From: Ascochyta rabiei
Lineage: Eukaryota; Ascomycota; Dothideomycetes; Pleosporales; Didymellaceae
Direction: 5' to 3'
DNA: 64,000 bases
Assembly (NCBI RefSeq): GCF_004011695.2
Contig: NC_082426.1
Coordinates: 248,001-312,000, forward strand
In this document: in pieces, positions 31,033 to 43,200 of the stretch
Numbering within the stretch: the first letter of the stretch is position 1
How the letters are laid out: the number at the start of each line of letters is the position of its first letter
Made by a program: the position numbers and the translations under genes
The notes under the pieces: generated by a model
The model's input: the letters and a program-made list of their open reading frames with translations, nothing else
Told to the model about the DNA's origin: nothing
Database searches by the model: none

Positions 31033-31887
31033 TCAATGCAACATTCGTCCACTCTTACCAGACTTCCAAGCCTGCAGAATAGCGTCCCAATATTTCTCCT
31101 CGTCTTCCCTAATATGCCCACAATGCGCACTCCGCTCGAACCTCACCATGGTCACATCCCACCCCTTCCCCCTCGCAATTGCAGCATGCTCCTCCACCTC
31201 CTCACACCCAACCATCTGATCCACGCGACTATACAAGTACAGCCTCGGCACACTCTTATCAAAAATGCCCTCGTCATTCATCTCACGACACAACACCACC
31301 ATCTTGTTCTCCCGCCCTCTAATCACATTGACCAAGAACGTGCACAACAGCAAAAAATGCACCAGCACGCCCCCAAACCACCTCCAGAACACCGATCTCG
31401 GCAGCCCCGCAGTTATCGCAGCATAACTCTTCATCCACGGCCCCTTGGTTGGACTGGAATCCATAATCTGGCACCGCATAGGCAGACACGCACCATACGC
31501 GCTCTTCCACGCCTTGGCAAACTCATTCACCTGGTTCCCCCCACCGTTGGAAAAACTGTGCACCAGCACCTCGCCCCTGGCTGAGACGTGCGCGTGCGTG
31601 ACGTCCAGTGCGGGTGCTAGGAGATAGGCGTAGCGCGCGCTGCGCGTGAACATGTCTGAGGTGTAGCACCGGATGAGCAGGATTTGGGACGTGGGGAAGA
31701 GTCGCTGGTATGAGATTGTGTATTTGGCTATGTGGCGTGCGGCTGCGGCGTTCCAGGCGAAGAGGAGGATGAGGGGGGAGGAGGGCGGCGTGTAGGATTT
31801 AGAAGTCCAGAGGTAGGTGTTGTGGCCGATCAGTGTGAAGTCTGTAAGCGGCTGGGCGACGTCTTGCGGCGTGATGGATGAAGTCAT
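31033..31887 (-). CDS. DUF829 (TMEM53/PaxU-like) alpha/beta-hydrolase-fold protein
   Basis: Intronless 284-aa protein. LILLFAWNAAAARHIAKYT near the start, VLVHSFSNGGGNQVN (the Ser position of the nucleophile elbow), RLYLYSRVDQMVGCEEVEEH and the C-terminal FERSAHCGHIREDEEKYW are the hallmarks of DUF829. A hydrophobic helix lies around residue 177-195. The family includes TMEM53 of animals and PaxU of paxilline clusters; its reaction is not known. No other secondary-metabolite gene stands next to it, so it is probably a housekeeping member. It ends tail-to-tail with the Mpv17-family gene. Confidence 0.8.
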   Translation of the reverse strand: MTSSITPQDVAQPLTDFTLIGHNTYLWTSKSYTPPSSPLILLFAWNAAAARHIAKYTISYQRLFPTSQILLIRCYTSDMFTRSARYAYLLAPALDVTHAHVSARGEVLVHSFSNGGGNQVNEFAKAWKSAYGACLPMRCQIMDSSPTKGPWMKSYAAITAGLPRSVFWRWFGGVLVHFLLLCTFLVNVIRGRENKMVVLCREMNDEGIFDKSVPRLYLYSRVDQMVGCEEVEEHAAIARGKGWDVTMVRFERSAHCGHIREDEEKYWDAILQAWKSGKSGRMLH

Positions 31888-32184
31888 CTTGTGTAGGGGT
31901 TCTCTTCAGTCAAGCGGCAGAGGAAGATACTCGGTTTGAGTGCTGTCGTGCTGCATGTACGTATATATATCCACATCACCACCCAAGCAATATCGCACCA
32001 AACGCGCACGAGTACACCAACGCGCCTTGAACGTGGAGCAGGAACCAAACATAGCCGAGGCCCGCATCTGATTGGCCCGTTCGCAACCTTCACCTGTTCC
32101 GAGACTCCCCATCTCACATCTCCAACCCTATGCTCTGAACCCACCACGCCCCAGTCTTCTCGATTGTAGGAATCGGCCCTCTGT

Positions 32185-32621
32185 TCATCCACCGGTGGAA
32201 TTCCTACCCCAGACCCAACCAGCAACACTAGACAGCACAGCGCCCGCCTGCGCCGCTCCCGCCGCAGCGCTGGCTCCGTAGCCGCCCATCGCTGCGCTCT
32301 GGAACATGGCGTACCAGCCGCCTGCTGGAACAATGCCAAAGTACGACATGACAGCTGCTGCGCCTGAACCTGTGTTTTGCATCAGTAGACGTATAGACGT
32401 CGAATGTTGATTTGTGTCTGCTCGCAGTCTGTTCGCGTCGACGTGAAGCAGCACACACAGGACTTACCTGGTAGGGGGCCGCCGGCACTGAAGCCAAGCG
32501 CGGCGAAAACAGGTATCGTGGCTGCGGCGGGTGTGCATATGATGACCCCGTTGACGATTTGGAACACGGTTTGGTAGGGGTGTCCGGCGATCCAGTCGAG
32601 GACGACTTTCGTGGCGTTCAT
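32185..32621 (-). CDS. IFI6/IFI27 (ISG12)-family small membrane protein
   Basis: Exons 32621-32468 and 32369-32185 (intron 98 bp) give a 112-aa protein. It is rich in Gly and Ala, with VFAALGFSAGGPLPGGSGAA across the junction and AMFQSAAMGGYGASAAAGAA, the hydrophobic helices typical of the interferon-induced 6-16 family (PF06140). Such proteins sit in mitochondrial or ER membranes; in fungi their role is unknown. An N-terminal helix (QIVNGVIICTPAAATIPVF) precedes the core. The name refers to a fold family and implies no interferon system in a fungus. Confidence 0.75.
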
Positions 32622-32911
32622 CGTGTTGGTAAGTTGTCCTGTGTTGATATATGGAAGAGAGAGTGATGTGGTGATCAGGTGTGAGAGGAGTCTGTATTTG
32701 TAGGTAGCTGGGTGACTATGTGGGAGGCAAGGCTGAGTGTGGCGCCTGGTGGGGGATTAAGTGAAGTGAAGGTAACACGACTTGGAAATGCGGCACAGCA
32801 ATTGATTGGTCGAAAGCTGCAGTTCTGAAGATAATGCATGTATACCAACTGTGCCATGTTTTAGTCGGTGCCTCTGTCATCACGCTGGTGCGCTGGTCCT
32901 CTATGCGTGCT

Positions 32912-34301
32912 TCAACGATGTGCGGGTCCGGCAAGATCAGTTGCTTCAATGGACTGAACCACAACGTCAACGTTCTTCGTCCCTCCTTCTCTACCTGCTG
33001 CGCCGCTGTGCTGCTCCTCGTCATTTCGTGTGGCCGTGTCGGGGCTTTGCGACAGCGGCTCGAAGTGTGCGTTGCCCAGCCTCTTCTTATCAATGCGGCG
33101 TCTCCACGGCTTGTACAGCAAAACACTGAGGCCGCCAAAGACCACAAATGCGCCACAGATAGCTCCGCCTATGTGATGGTTAGTCTATACCGGCTCAGTT
33201 TGATTGCAAACACATACCAACGATATCCCAGCTATCGCCCAACTTCTCAACGCCGTCCCAGAACTTGCCATCAGGCTCAGCAACGTTCAAGATCAGATTG
33301 AGGAACTGTACAGTCCCAATAATGGTTGCGACAATGACCGTGATCACCGTGAGAACGATGCTGTAGTAGCAGATTGCAATAGGATCTCTCGCGAGCTGCG
33401 TGCTGGTGTACAGACTCATCATGAGCGCGCCATCCGTCGTGTCAAGCAAACACATGCCTGCAGTGAACAATAATGGAAAGATCAGAATCAGCCAGATAGA
33501 AGTACCTTTCGTCGCCTGGATCGAGCTTATACCGAGGATAGCAATCTCTGACGAAGTGTCGAATCCCAGGCCGAAGAGTACGCCGAGAGGATACATCTTC
33601 CACGGCCGATCGACGAGTTTGAACAGCTTTTGCAATACAGGAAAAAGACAACCGCCGCCTTGGATTTTGAACTCCTCGTGCTCCTGGCCGGGCTCGCTTG
33701 CGATGATTCTCTTCATCTGGACTATCAACTTGTACAATATGTAGATGTTCATGACGCCCAGCAGCAAGAGGAAGGTGGCAGATACGGAGGTGCCGATGAT
33801 GCCGCCGATACGTTCGAAGCTGTCAAACTTGGATGACACGGCAGCTGCAGTCCCAGCTACGACGAGCGAGGTGATGATGACAACAGTCGAGTGGCCCAAG
33901 GAAAAGAACATTCCTACGGTCACGGGGCGCTGGCCTGCGGCGATCAGACGCCGAGTCATCAGGTCGATGGCGGAGATGTGATCCGCGTCCAGGGCATGGC
34001 GGAGTCCCAGTGTGTAGGAAAGAATTGCCGTTGATACGAGGGGGGTGTTAAAGTGCTGTTGCGAGAGTGAGAACCATGTTGGCTGTATAAACTCGAGCAA
34101 ACTCACCAGGACCACACCGATAGCAGCCCAGACAACGACATTGATAGCGATGAGCGTGACAATAATTGCGATCGCCGGGAAGGGAAGCTTGCTGAGATAA
34201 GGTACGCGAGCATGGTATGTTGACGCCTTGTTGGACACATTGGCGAAGAACGAGGGCTTGGTGTTCGAGGCGTCACTAGACGGAGCTGGGGACGTCGCCA
34301 T
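32912..34301 (-). CDS. NiCoT-family nickel/cobalt transporter
   Basis: Exons 34301-33218 and 33168-32912 (intron 49 bp) give a 446-aa protein. The first ATG in frame is 34301 (MATSPAPSSDAS); the frame extends further only with GTG. Signature motifs are RHALDADHISAID (the HX4DH metal-selectivity motif of helix II), FFSLGHSTVV, LGFDTSSEIAILG and GMCLLDTTDG. About eight membrane segments are predicted from the hydrophobic runs, and a charged cytosolic tail follows. The protein brings Ni2+ (or Co2+) across the plasma membrane, the usual supply for fungal urease. Confidence 0.95.
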
Positions 34302-34611
34302 CCTAAGCGTCGTTTCTTCTTCCACTGCGCAAAGAGGACTATGGCAATAGACGAATATGTGTAGAAGAAGAAGTCATCCCTCTTGGTTACAGGTGAAATC
34401 CAGATGCACTTGCGGGCACTACCCAGAGCGAGCCTTGTACCGTGGGATGAATGGCGCGTAGTGGGGCTGGCAACTGCCATTATCGCCGCCGCGGGGCACC
34501 TGCATGTTGCGATGTCGAAATCATATCGAGTCATCCGCCAAACCTCACTCACAGACGGCCCTTCAGAAATCGTCTTCGGAATTGGTTTTGGCATTTTCAA
34601 AAACTGTTTTA
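34302..34611. other. Intergenic region
   Basis: About 310 bp between the transporter start and the end of the upstream ketoacyl synthase gene, both on the minus strand. It should hold the transporter promoter. Nothing else seen. Confidence 0.35.
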
Positions 34612-36236
34612 TTACATCTTTCGAAACAGAAGCGACGCGTTGGTGCCTCCAAAACCGAAGCTGTTCGACATGGCGACATTGACCTCTTTCTGCTGCGCTT
34701 CGTTTGCGACATAATTGCAATTGAACTCTGCTGCTGGGTCTCCAGGGTTTTGAAGGTTCAAAGTCGGTGGGAGAATGTTCTGTGGTCGTCAGCATCTCGT
34801 TCGCCCAGTTTGCAACCAACTTACATTGTGAAGACCGAGGATGGTGAAGATCGCTTCCACACTACCCGCGGCTCCTAGTAGATGCCCAACAGCGCCCTTT
34901 GTGCTGCTGACATTGATCTCAGATGCCTGGGCCTTACCGTCCTCACCAAGGAGCAGACCTTTGATGGCTCTGTTCTCTGCTGCATCGCCAAGAGGCGTAC
35001 TTGTAGCATGAGCATTGACGTAGTCAACAGAAGCCGGCTTCAAGCCAGCGTGTTTCAGTGCCTTCTTCATCGCTAGTCGTGGACCTTGACCGTCTTCACG
35101 AGGGGCAGTCATATGATGCGCGTCGCTCGACAGGCCATATCCAGCAATCTCTGCGTATATACGTGCACCGCGAGCTTTGGCATGCTCCAGCTCCTGGTAT
35201 TATTAGTATAGTCCAGAAATATAGACGATGACGACATACTTCAAGCACAACAACCCCAGCACCCTCGCCGATGACGAAACCATCTCGCTCTTTGTCAAAT
35301 GGCCGGCTGGCTTCCGTAGGCCGATCATTGAACTCAGTTGCCAGGCTTCTTGCTCTTGCAAATCCTGAAATAGCAAGAGGGTGGATGCAAGACTCAGCCC
35401 CACCGGCTACCATAACGTCGGCGTCACCAAACTGTATCATGCGAGATGCATCGCCGATACTATGTGCACCTGTCGTGCAAGCCGTTGTGGCTGCATGATT
35501 TGGTCCCTACAGTGAATCAATTTAGAGATTGAAGTGTTGAAGCGGAAGGCGTACCATGAAGCCGTAGCGCATTGATATGTGACCTGCCGCAAGATTGATA
35601 AGGAGGCGCGGGACAAACAGGGGCGACACTTTTCGATATCCCTTCGTACTATTAAAAGGGAAGCTTCGTTTTTCTGGAATGTACTCACACCCTTGTCGAA
35701 AGCTACTGCGGTGTCATAAGCATCGTCTAAGCTCCCGATGCCAGAACCTATATAGACACCCTTGAATAACGTTAGCAGAGAAGCTATCAAAGACACGATA
35801 GAACATACAGTAGCCTCAAGTTCCTCTTCCTTCTTCGGAGCCCATCCAGCATCGCTCAGTGCTTCCTCGGACGCAACCATAGCATATTGCGCGAACCTCG
35901 CCATCCGACGTTCATCCTGTGATCATTAGTCTCGTAGACACTAAAATCGTTCAATATCACATACACCAGCATTAAGATACTCTTTCGCATTCCATTTTCC
36001 ATCTGTTCTCATCCCCTCAGGCACTACAGCAGCAACATGGCTCGGCAAAGCTGCAAACTGAGGGCTTCTGTCCTTGATAGTTGTGATGCCGCAATGGCCG
36101 TCTACAAGGCGCTGCCATGTTCGACGAACACCTAATTCCACGTATGTCAATGGAGGCCACAGAGCTTTGTGTTATGGACAGTACCTATTCCAAGAGGCGT
36201 GACAAGCCCTAGGCCTGTTACTACTACCCTTCGCAT
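34612..36236 (-). CDS. CEM1: Mitochondrial 3-oxoacyl-ACP synthase (KAS II type)
   Basis: Eight exons (36236-36185, 36131-35965, 35916-35809, 35760-35689, 35641-35555, 35506-35240, 35193-34825, 34779-34612) give a 429-aa protein with all seven introns between 45 and 53 bp. It begins [20 protein letters not shown]. The Cys-His-His active site is complete: Cys in [12 protein letters not shown], His in [14 protein letters not shown] and His in [12 protein letters not shown]; the end is [15 protein letters not shown]. It condenses malonyl-ACP with acyl-ACP in the type II fatty acid pathway of mitochondria, needed for lipoate and respiration. A cleavable presequence is not obvious at this start. 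The gene symbol follows the yeast orthologue. Confidence 0.93.
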
Positions 36237-36822
36237 TGCATGTTTTGATGGTTGTTGATGAAGGCGAGCATCAGAGTTTCAACGGAGAAGCTCGTGCCAC
36301 ACTTCTTCAGCCACTGTGGCGCAGATGTCGTCTTGTGTTTGCCTTCCATTGTTTTGCCGTGCATTTGATACCTTCACACAATGCAACATATCAATTAAAG
36401 ATTCAGACATAATCTGTTATTGACACTGCCTTGTCTTGGTCTTATAATATTAAGCGTAGCACGTCAGTGCACACGTTAGCCTTGACAGTAGTGAGCTGCA
36501 CTTGGTGCACCTCTTAGCGACACAACCACAGTTCCACTTTGTCACATAGTCAGGCACAGAATGTCAAGCGAAGCAGTTGGAAAGTCTTCATCTATGATCT
36601 TGATGAATGAGCCAAATCTGCGCTGCAATCTCATCGCTTGCTCATAACTCTACACAATCCTCTATCCCTGCCACTTCGTACTGGCGATTGAGGGGTTGAA
36701 CCTCAGCTCTTCTCGTCAGAGCGTATCATATCGTACAGCCTTCTTTCAAGCATACGCCGAAAATTGTACGCCGGGACCATGCATCATAAACAAAAACGCC
36801 ACGCTAAAAATCCGACATCAAA
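36237..36822. other. Intergenic region
   Basis: About 590 bp between the ketoacyl synthase start and the end of MET2, both minus strand. No gene or RNA recognised. Confidence 0.4.
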
Positions 36823-38493
36823 TCACCATGCGGTGATGTCGTCAACTTCGGCCTCGCCAAAGGTGCTCGTTTTCGTGGCTTCCATACCAGAGTCGCTGGA
36901 GATGATGTCAGGGTTTGGAGTTCGATTCATAATATCTGGAAGGAACTCGTGTAGGAAGCCGAGCAGGTGGCGGTTGACTTGATCGAATTCCAACAGGAAA
37001 GCGTCGTGACCATCAGGCGAGTCGATAGTCTTCAGAGTGGCATTGGGGATGTGCGCTGCAAGCTCTTGCTGTTCGGCATAAGTGAAGAGGCCGTCAGACT
37101 GAATACCAAGCACAAGTGTTGGCTGCTCGATCAACGAAAGCGCATAGTGAAGAGCCGTCACAGGGTCGAGGCTTTCTTCATCCTCGCCCTCGGGATAACG
37201 GTAGCGGGAAATGTCGTGAGTATCGAGCTTGCGGGTGATAGCGATGTAACAATTGGCGTCAAATCGCTTGATGAACTTTTCGCCCTGGTAGCGCAAGTAC
37301 GACTGCGCTGAAAAGTAGTGTTGAGCCAAAGGCTTAGACTTTGCGCTCGCCGTGGAATCGGTGCGTCGCAGAGGTGGTGTAGAAGGGTTCGACGCGTCGT
37401 GGAATTCTAGATCGGCAGTCTTTGCTGATGCGGACGTGTTCAACGCAGCACTGCTGTTTGTCCTCGACGCTGCGCGCGGTGACCCAGCGTTCTTGTGACC
37501 GTGGTTGTGGATTGCCCAATGCTCGTTCGAGGGGGTTGTCGGACGTGGAACAGTGTTGATACTCTGCTTCTTGGATAGATCTGGGGTGTTACGACCGAAG
37601 CGTGATTCGAACGAGTCGCGACTACGGTAGGTCAGCAGCGCAGACATGCGCGCAGCTCCCAGGCCGGTCGACGGAGGATCTTCGAATGTGTAGTAGCCGT
37701 CGTCGTACTTGGGATCACTGTAGATGCTCTGGCGTTGGGCCTCACCCCAGCTAATGCCCCAAGCGCTGTAGCGAGCAGAGGTGGCGATGGGTATGATGTT
37801 GCGAACATAATCCTTTCCAAAGTAAGCAAACTCGAGCACAAGCATGCCACCCATGGAACCTCCAATGACTGCCGCGATTTGCTTGACGCCGAGGTCGTCG
37901 AGAAGCATCTTGAAAATACTGCGGCTGTTAGCGCTGTTTCTTCCTGAGCATGCCATCGTATCTTGCTCACTTGACATCGTCTCGCACTGTAGTCAGCGGG
38001 AACTCAGGCCCATAGCGCCCATTCGAGACATCTCCATCTCGTGCCGTGACGGGGCTTGCGCTGCCGTACGGACTGCCCAAGCTGTTCATGCATATGACGA
38101 AGAACCTCGACGTGTCGAAGGCTTTACCCGGCCCTCCCAGCAAAGGACCCCACCAGTCGCCCACATCAGCACTTCCCGTCAGCGCATGACAGATGACCAT
38201 GGCATTATCGCGCCCAGGTGACAGAGTGCCGTATGTCTTGTATGCCACGGATACATCCTGGAGGACAACGCCAGACTCAAGTGTGACTTCGGGTATAATC
38301 GCAAAAGTCTGGTCGGGTATCAAGCCAGAGTAGGGGTTTTCGGACTGGGCTGTAACTCGTTCTAGATTATCGTCAGCTTCCACGATCAACACGGGAGACC
38401 AGTGACACGAGTCGTTTGCCGGAGGAGATGGAGAGCTGTACTATACTTGTGTGTGCCATTAGCGGCTACGTTGGCGTCAATTGAAGTAACCAT
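36823..38493 (-). CDS. MET2: Homoserine O-acetyltransferase
   Basis: Exons 38493-38442, 38361-37971 and 37918-36823 give a 512-aa alpha/beta-hydrolase enzyme. It transfers acetyl from acetyl-CoA to homoserine, the entry step of methionine synthesis in fungi. The nucleophile elbow is VIGGSMGGML, the catalytic Asp lies in LGIQSDGLFT and the His in DSPDGHDAFLLE; HALTGSADVGDWWGPLLG and MNSLGSPYGSASP are family hallmarks. A Ser/Thr-rich insert around residues 245-315 (SRTNSSAALNTSASA) is typical of fungal forms. The first intron (80 bp, GTACAG donor) was chosen to keep phase; the first 20 residues are therefore less certain than the rest. Confidence 0.92.
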
Positions 38494-39467
38494 GGTAGAC
38501 CTGTGTTATGATTGTAGGAGGGACAAGGTGCTACGCCAGCGCTCAAGCTTCTTTAGCCTATTGCGGGGAGTCATCTTTTTCTGGGCCCCACACGCATGCA
38601 TTTCACTCTGCGGCGCGCCGCTAACGTGGGGTTGAGTTCCGTAGTGGATGGCGTCATTGGTCATCGCTCCGATTCATCTCCGGGCCGCTGATTGGAACAC
38701 CACGCTTGCTTCAAGACATCAACATAAACCACTCGGGAGGTCACTCGAGTCCATGTCACGTTCTACTTGACGGTGATTCCGCTATGATATCGTTGAGCCT
38801 AGGCAAAATACCCAATGGGCTATTGCACAACTTGGCTAAGCTCAGCTTGCTGAAGCGAACGCGCTCCGAGACAATGCAGTATTGAACGCCCGAGAAGGTA
38901 TCTGAATTAAAGACAAGTACACTAGACACTGAAGATGATATGTCCACCAACAGGCTGCAATGCAATAAAACGATTCAAGTAAACTCTGTTTTCGGGTTGC
39001 GGTGTGCAGTGAAGACAACACCAAGACAACAACCTCGTTTTAATGTGGAACATCCCAACCCCGTCTCCCATCGATTTAGATCTCCAACCTCTATACACCA
39101 AGGCCACAGAGGACGATGACATAGTGTAGCGTAGTGATGATAAGTTTGGCACAGTGGTTGATGTACATCTTGATAGAGCTGAGAGTTGCTACGTGGGAAC
39201 AAGAAGGAAAATCAGTCAAGTCAACAGCATCGTTTGCATTGCATTGGCCAGCCAGCTATTCCAGCCTGCGTCTCTAGCAGCTCAAGTATGGTTTTCGGGG
39301 TATAATACAGGAAGTAGAGAGATCCACCAATTTTCCTCTCCAAGGAACATCTGCGCCGCTCTTCCGTCTACATACACAAGCCATAGTACTGCTGGTCCAT
39401 TGTTTACAAGTCCTCATTAGCCCAACCCAATCCCCCTTTTCCTTTGCACAATCGAGACAAAGACATC
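38494..39467. other. Intergenic region with CCAAT boxes upstream of MET2
   Basis: About 970 bp between MET2 and the end of the RING/RS gene. On the MET2 strand two CCAAT pentamers lie at 38656-38660 and 38691-38695, 163-202 bp before the MET2 ATG, a usual position for HAP-complex sites. The rest (38.8-39.4 kb) shows no recognisable gene; part will be the 3' untranslated region of the RING/RS gene. Confidence 0.45.
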
Positions 39468-42400
39468 CTAACGTCTGTCCCTCTCGCGTTCTACCCGCTC
39501 CATCTCTCGCTCCACATCGCCCTCGGTCCTGACACCGCCCCTTCTCGACCTGCCTGCGTTCTTCCGCAGACCGGCAGTAAAAAGATTGGCAATGCTGTTG
39601 TCGCCTCCAGCCCCAGACTTCCTCCGCTTGTCGCGATGCGAGGCTGGCCCCGTGGGTGCCTTGACCTCCATCTTGCTGGGTCCGCGAGGTGCGTCCTGGA
39701 CCTCTTCTACATCGTCATGCGAGCGTTTCGAGGAGACTGAGGGTCGGGAGGAGTGGATGTGCGAGTGTAAGCTCTTGGTTAGGACATCGCGCTGGTCGCG
39801 GTCTACACGGTCGCGGCTGTTGCGCTCGCGGGCATTCTTCTCGCGCTCAGCAGCGTAGTGATCTTGTGGCGTGAGCTCGGCCGGTGTGCCTGGTGCTGAT
39901 GGTACGGAAGAGACACTGCTTTTTCTACGGCGTTTGATTTTGTCGCGGTCTGCAGCAGGACCTTTTGGAGGCTGGAAATTGCGAGGGCCGGTCGGAGGCT
40001 GCGGTGGTGGCATAACAGTAGGTTTTGATCGGCCCGCACCCTTGATCGAGAAAGTGTTTGCCGAGGGGCCAGTGGGCGCGTTTAGAGGCGGAGACACAGC
40101 ACGCTTCTGCATCATCTTGCCAACCACATCGTCTTCTGCGGGACGCTTGCTCTTGGTATCGCGGTCGTCTTGACTGTGATCCTCCCGGTCGCGATCCTTG
40201 CGGCTTCGTCGAGACGAGCGATGCTTGTCGTCTTCATAGTCGCGCTCCTCATCTTCTCCTTCGTGGTCACGTCGACGCCTACGCTCTTTGTCTTTCTCTC
40301 TTGATCGATCCTTCTCACGCTCATAATCATACTCTTTCTCTCGATCTCTGCGGTCACGCCTGTCTCGCTCGCGGTCCTTGTCGCGTGACCTGTCACGGTG
40401 CTTGTCTTTATCGCTTCTGTGCTTACGTCGCGAACCAGATTCTGAGTCTCGCTCACCGTTGGCATAGGCATCATCGTCGTGCTTGCTCTCTTCGGCGAGA
40501 GAGCGCGAGCGGTGCCGACGGCGGTGTTCCTTACTGCGATCACGGTGTGAGCGGGATGAGCGGTGTTTATCTTTATCGCGGCGACTGTTGCGATATTTCG
40601 AGTCGGCCGAGGCGCTACGAGTTCTATCACCTCGACTGCCCCTGTCATCACGGTGTTCTTCGCGATCATCATTTCGCGATGAGCGGTGAAGTCGACGGTC
40701 TTTGCGACGTTCATAGTCATCGTCAGCCTGCGGCGTTGCTGAGCGTCCCCTGCCTTCCCGCTTAGATTCGCGGTCTGCTGAACGCGATCCTTCTCGGCGG
40801 TCGTCTGTGCCTTCATCTCGTGCGCGAGATCTCGATCTTGATCGTGACACCGACTTGTCTTTGGTACGAAGACTTTCGTCTCGCAGAGGGGAGCGACTGT
40901 GCACTGGTCAATTCCGACACTTTGACGATGTCAGGCAGTGAACTCACCTTCGAACTCGGCGCTGGGGACTACGACCACTGGCACTTTGCGCAGGCGTAAC
41001 GCTCTTCGGTGGCGGGTGGTAGCGCACGTTGTTCATACGACTTGAGAAGCCAGTATTCGGCCTGCCTTCGCGCATCGCTCGCGGGCCTGTGGGCGCACCT
41101 TCCACACCACGGCCTTGTGGCTCACCAGTCAAAACCGTAGCAGCACCGTACGCTGCATTGAAGCCGCCACGAGGACCAAAGTTGTTGTTCTGGTGGAATC
41201 CCATGTTCATGCTAGGGTCGAAAGGCGCGTTCATTTGCATTTGGTTAGGGAACTGATTCATCATGCCATTGGCATACCCCATGTTTGGCTGCATGCCAAT
41301 GCCTATCATCGATTGATCGTACCCTCCATCTTCAATTTCGACGGTCTGTATCTGGTGGAGGCCGTTGGACTTTGTAGATCCGTTCGGTTGGCTTCCTGTT
41401 ATAGTAGTATCGTTGGCATTCTCCGTGACACTGCTTATCTCACCAAAAGCATTGATGGCTGGCGCAGTATCTTGCGCGCCGGTTTCGTTATCGTCACCTT
41501 CTTCCGTGGACTTGACAGCGGTGTCTTGCTCGTCATCTAGTCTCGGTTCGGCAGCTGCATCATTCGATGCAACACGCGACTCACCCTCACGCTGTTGTAC
41601 ACCATTGTCGTCAGTTGCTGGGCTTGAATTTGAAAGTGCTGAAGGAATGTCTCTCGGTGCTGTGATGTGGAATCGACGTACGTTTTGTGCAGGACCACTG
41701 CGGCTTCCAGGACGACTACTGGCATTCTGTTGACCTCCAGCCCCAGAAACTGAGCCTCCCTGACTCCCAGTCCTATTGTTTCGCTGAGGAAGGGTGCCCC
41801 CTTGATTGGCAGGGAAACGGTTCTGGTTCTGGGTTTGGAAATTATTCTTGGGGAATTGGTTCATCATCTCGGGATATGCTCCAGATTGATTATATCCACC
41901 CATCTGGTTGAACCCGTTGAAGTTTCCATAGCCCCCACCCATGCCATTCCACCCGTTGCCGTAACCGCCACCGTAGTTCATCATGTTCATGGCGGACATG
42001 TCGTTCATCCCCATGCCCATGTTTCCACCAAAGTTGCTGTACATGCCGTTCGAGTTGTTCATGTTATAATCTAAGCAGGTGTTAGTGGTCAAGCCTGCAT
42101 CAACACATAACATGTAGACGTACCCATGGAGTTCATGTTGTTCCAATTGGCGTTGCCCATCATATTGGACATGCCATTGAAACCCATGCCGCCAAAGTTG
42201 CCTTGGCCTTGGAAGCCAAAGCCCATCGGACCCTGCATACCATTCATCGTGGAGTTGTTGCCCATCATGCCGGCTGGCCCATTGGTAGTGGTTTGTTCAT
42301 CAGAAGTCGCATTCGCAGCAGATGGCTCCACGCTTTGCTTCGCAGTTTGCGAAACCAGGCTGCCACGTCGCTCCGGATCATCATTATCAAGGGCGCTAGG

Positions 42401-43200
42401 ATCCTGCTCGAAATCAGCAAGAGCACAAGGCAAGATATGCATGCTACAGCCACCAGCACGTGCAAGATCGATAGTGTTTATTAAGTTTAGCCCTTCAAGC
42501 TTCCACACAGTCTTTTCTTTGTTCTTATAGAGGTCGTACACATAGCTGTGCATAGGAAATGAAAGAGGATGCCAACCTACCTCGTTTGGCTGCGCGGAAG
42601 CGGAGACTGTTCGCTTTTCTCCTTCTCCAGCATCTGCGGCAGCTGTAGCGGGTTCTGCAGGTGTATCATCTGTTGCCGGTGCCTCTTCGACGCTGTCGAT
42701 CGGTTTGTCTGCACCCCCCACCTCAGACGGCGCATCTGTTGCAGCAGGCGTGGTCTCCGGTACAGGTGTAGCGGCTTGCGCAGCCGCCTTCGCCTCCTCT
42801 TTTTTCTTCTGCTTCTGCAGCCAGATGCGCATGGTGTTGCGCAGAGACTTGTTTGGCGTGCAGGAGTCGGCTTCGAGCGGCGAATGGTCGCATGACGGGC
42901 AGGTCGTAGGAAACGAAAGCTTCGCCTGACCTATGGAACTATCAGCTCCCGCAACGATATACAGTGTTTGTGCCCTTCTACATACATGGTGTGCAGATAG
43001 CTTTGTTGCAACACAATAGCTTGTACGAGTCGATGGCAAGCTCGCTGCACAGAGCGCAGAAGAAGGCTTTGGGAAAGACGCTCGTGGGCAAAGAGCTATA
43101 CTAGTCAGCAACCGGGGTCTGTAGACAGCTCATTTGTAACCTACAGAGCAAGTTCCTTTAAGTCGTCGGCGAGCGGCGCCAGCTTTGGATCGGTGGCCAT
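39468..43200 (-). CDS. RING-finger protein with Asn/Met/Gly-rich centre and RS-rich tail (RBBP6/Mpe1-like RING)
   Basis: Exons 43200-43145, 43095-42986, 42930-42581, 42403-42124, 42070-40948 and 40896-39468 give 1,115 aa. Near residue 29 a RING/U-box-type domain begins: FFCALC, then KLLCCNKAICTPC and TTCPSCDHSPL, with NKSLRNTMRIWL after it, as in RBBP6/Mpe1 proteins of pre-mRNA 3' processing. The middle is rich in Asn, Gly and Met. The last 470 residues are an Arg/Asp/Ser-rich domain like those of splicing factors. The ubiquitin-like DWNN domain and zinc knuckle of Mpe1 are absent, so orthology is uncertain. The third intron (42404-42580, 177 bp) is a multiple of three without stops and could be retained, adding 59 residues. 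A nuclear role in RNA processing is inferred. Confidence 0.75.

Noticed and set aside
31033..31887. A paxilline-type indole-diterpene cluster around the PaxU-like gene
   Set aside because: No prenyltransferase, GGPP synthase, P450 or terpene cyclase is nearby. DUF829 is widespread outside such clusters.
34302..34760. Plus-strand frames opposite the ketoacyl synthase 3' end
   Set aside because: They overlap the conserved C-terminal exon of the synthase and have no motif of their own.
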